Source: Mediterraneibacter hominis (GTDB lineage: Bacteria > Bacillota > Clostridia > Lachnospirales > Lachnospiraceae). Taken from it: a stretch of 64,000 bases of DNA. The notes under the pieces are model-generated. The model was not told the DNA's origin. It ran no database searches and saw only the letters and a list, made by a program, of their open reading frames with translations. The stretch lies in assembly GCF_014287475.1 (NCBI RefSeq), contig NZ_JACOPF010000003.1, positions 296,719-360,718 of the forward strand. The letters run 5' to 3'. Each line of letters opens with the position of its first letter. Position 1 is the stretch's first letter. This document shows positions 63,692 through 64,000 of the stretch, piece after piece. Both the position numbers and the translations under genes were made by a program.

Positions 63692-63964
63692 AAAGAAGTT
63701 GTCGCTGGGAAGCGGGAACGAGAAGCACCTTGAGAACTGAACAATAGACAACAATCCTTGAAAATTCTAAGAGAGAAATTTTCGAACGGTCTGTATGGAA
63801 TACAGACGAACCAAGAACAGTAAAAGGATAAGAATTAGCTAGAGGTTAATTCTGGTCCGGGCAAACAAAAAGAAGCTCCGACAGTTCTAAACATGTGGGA
63901 AACCGCGTTAAGAACATGGGGAGCGCAAACGAACAAGAGGCTTTTAAAGACGAAGCCAAAGTTC

Positions 63965-64000
63965 TACATGCGAGAGTTTGATCCTGGCTCAGGATGAACG
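63965..64000 (+). rRNA. 16S ribosomal RNA, first bases only
   Basis: AGAGTTTGATCCTGGCTCAG begins at 63973, the universal 16S 5' region; the mature start should be about eight bases earlier. The gene continues beyond the window. Confidence 0.97.

Noticed and set aside
1..64000. CRISPR array, prophage or insertion sequence
   Set aside because: I saw no regularly spaced repeats, integrase, transposase or phage structural gene; the repeats present are dispersed palindromes.

Overview
The window looks like a chromosomal segment of a gut-type anaerobic Clostridia bacterium, most likely Lachnospiraceae. I infer this from the low-to-moderate GC, strong AGGAGG ribosome sites, T-box riboswitches, an L10-leader ahead of rplJL-rpoBC, an oxygen-sensitive glycyl radical enzyme, BceRS-like signalling and the gene order. 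No species is assigned.

Layout. 1-4377 (minus): an operon of LacI regulator, ADP-ribosylglycohydrolase-family protein, APC permease and a ribokinase cut by the window edge. 4452-14514 (plus): a catabolic cluster of GntR regulator, ProC-like imine reductase, two tandem NhaC-type antiporters, an unrecognised 426-aa protein, an SDR oxidoreductase, a glycyl radical activase and a glycyl radical enzyme (GRE) whose active-site residues match no subclass I can name. 14575-24027: L10 leader, rplJ, rplL, rpoB, rpoC. 24171-29333: a FCD-type GntR regulator with a perfect 28-bp palindrome at its promoter, then asparaginase, NCS1 permease, creatininase-family amidohydrolase and AroM-family protein. 29366-31393 (minus): a KdpDE-like pair in which the kinase lacks the long cytoplasmic sensor, plus a 47-aa membrane protein. 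31579-32187: an AT-rich methyltransferase. 32341-36600: a T-box-controlled TrpXYZ-type ABC transporter with a lactate/malate-type dehydrogenase inserted in the operon. 36668-38784: a second T-box ahead of a CstA-family transporter. 38925-47811: housekeeping genes (CarD-like regulator, CorC/HlyC protein, split PurH functions, TsaE, TsaB-RimI fusion, zinc-ribbon protein, RNase Z, TsaD, IspD). 47862-53277: tRNA-Ser(UGA), then an FtsX-type ABC transporter with its two-component system. 53377-58414: a five-gene nickel/peptide ABC importer. 58429-62017: GalT (minus) and two AraC regulators. 62289 to the end: an HPr-like protein, structured intergenic repeats, tRNA-Ser(GGA), tandem rRNA promoters and the first bases of a 16S rRNA gene.

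Functionally the window alternates core information-processing genes with compact, individually regulated catabolic or uptake modules. The best candidate for an undescribed system is the GRE cluster at 4615-14514. Other points of interest are the dehydrogenase inside the TrpXYZ operon, the T-box on cstA, the amidohydrolase operon with its palindrome, and at least two families of dispersed palindromic intergenic repeats.
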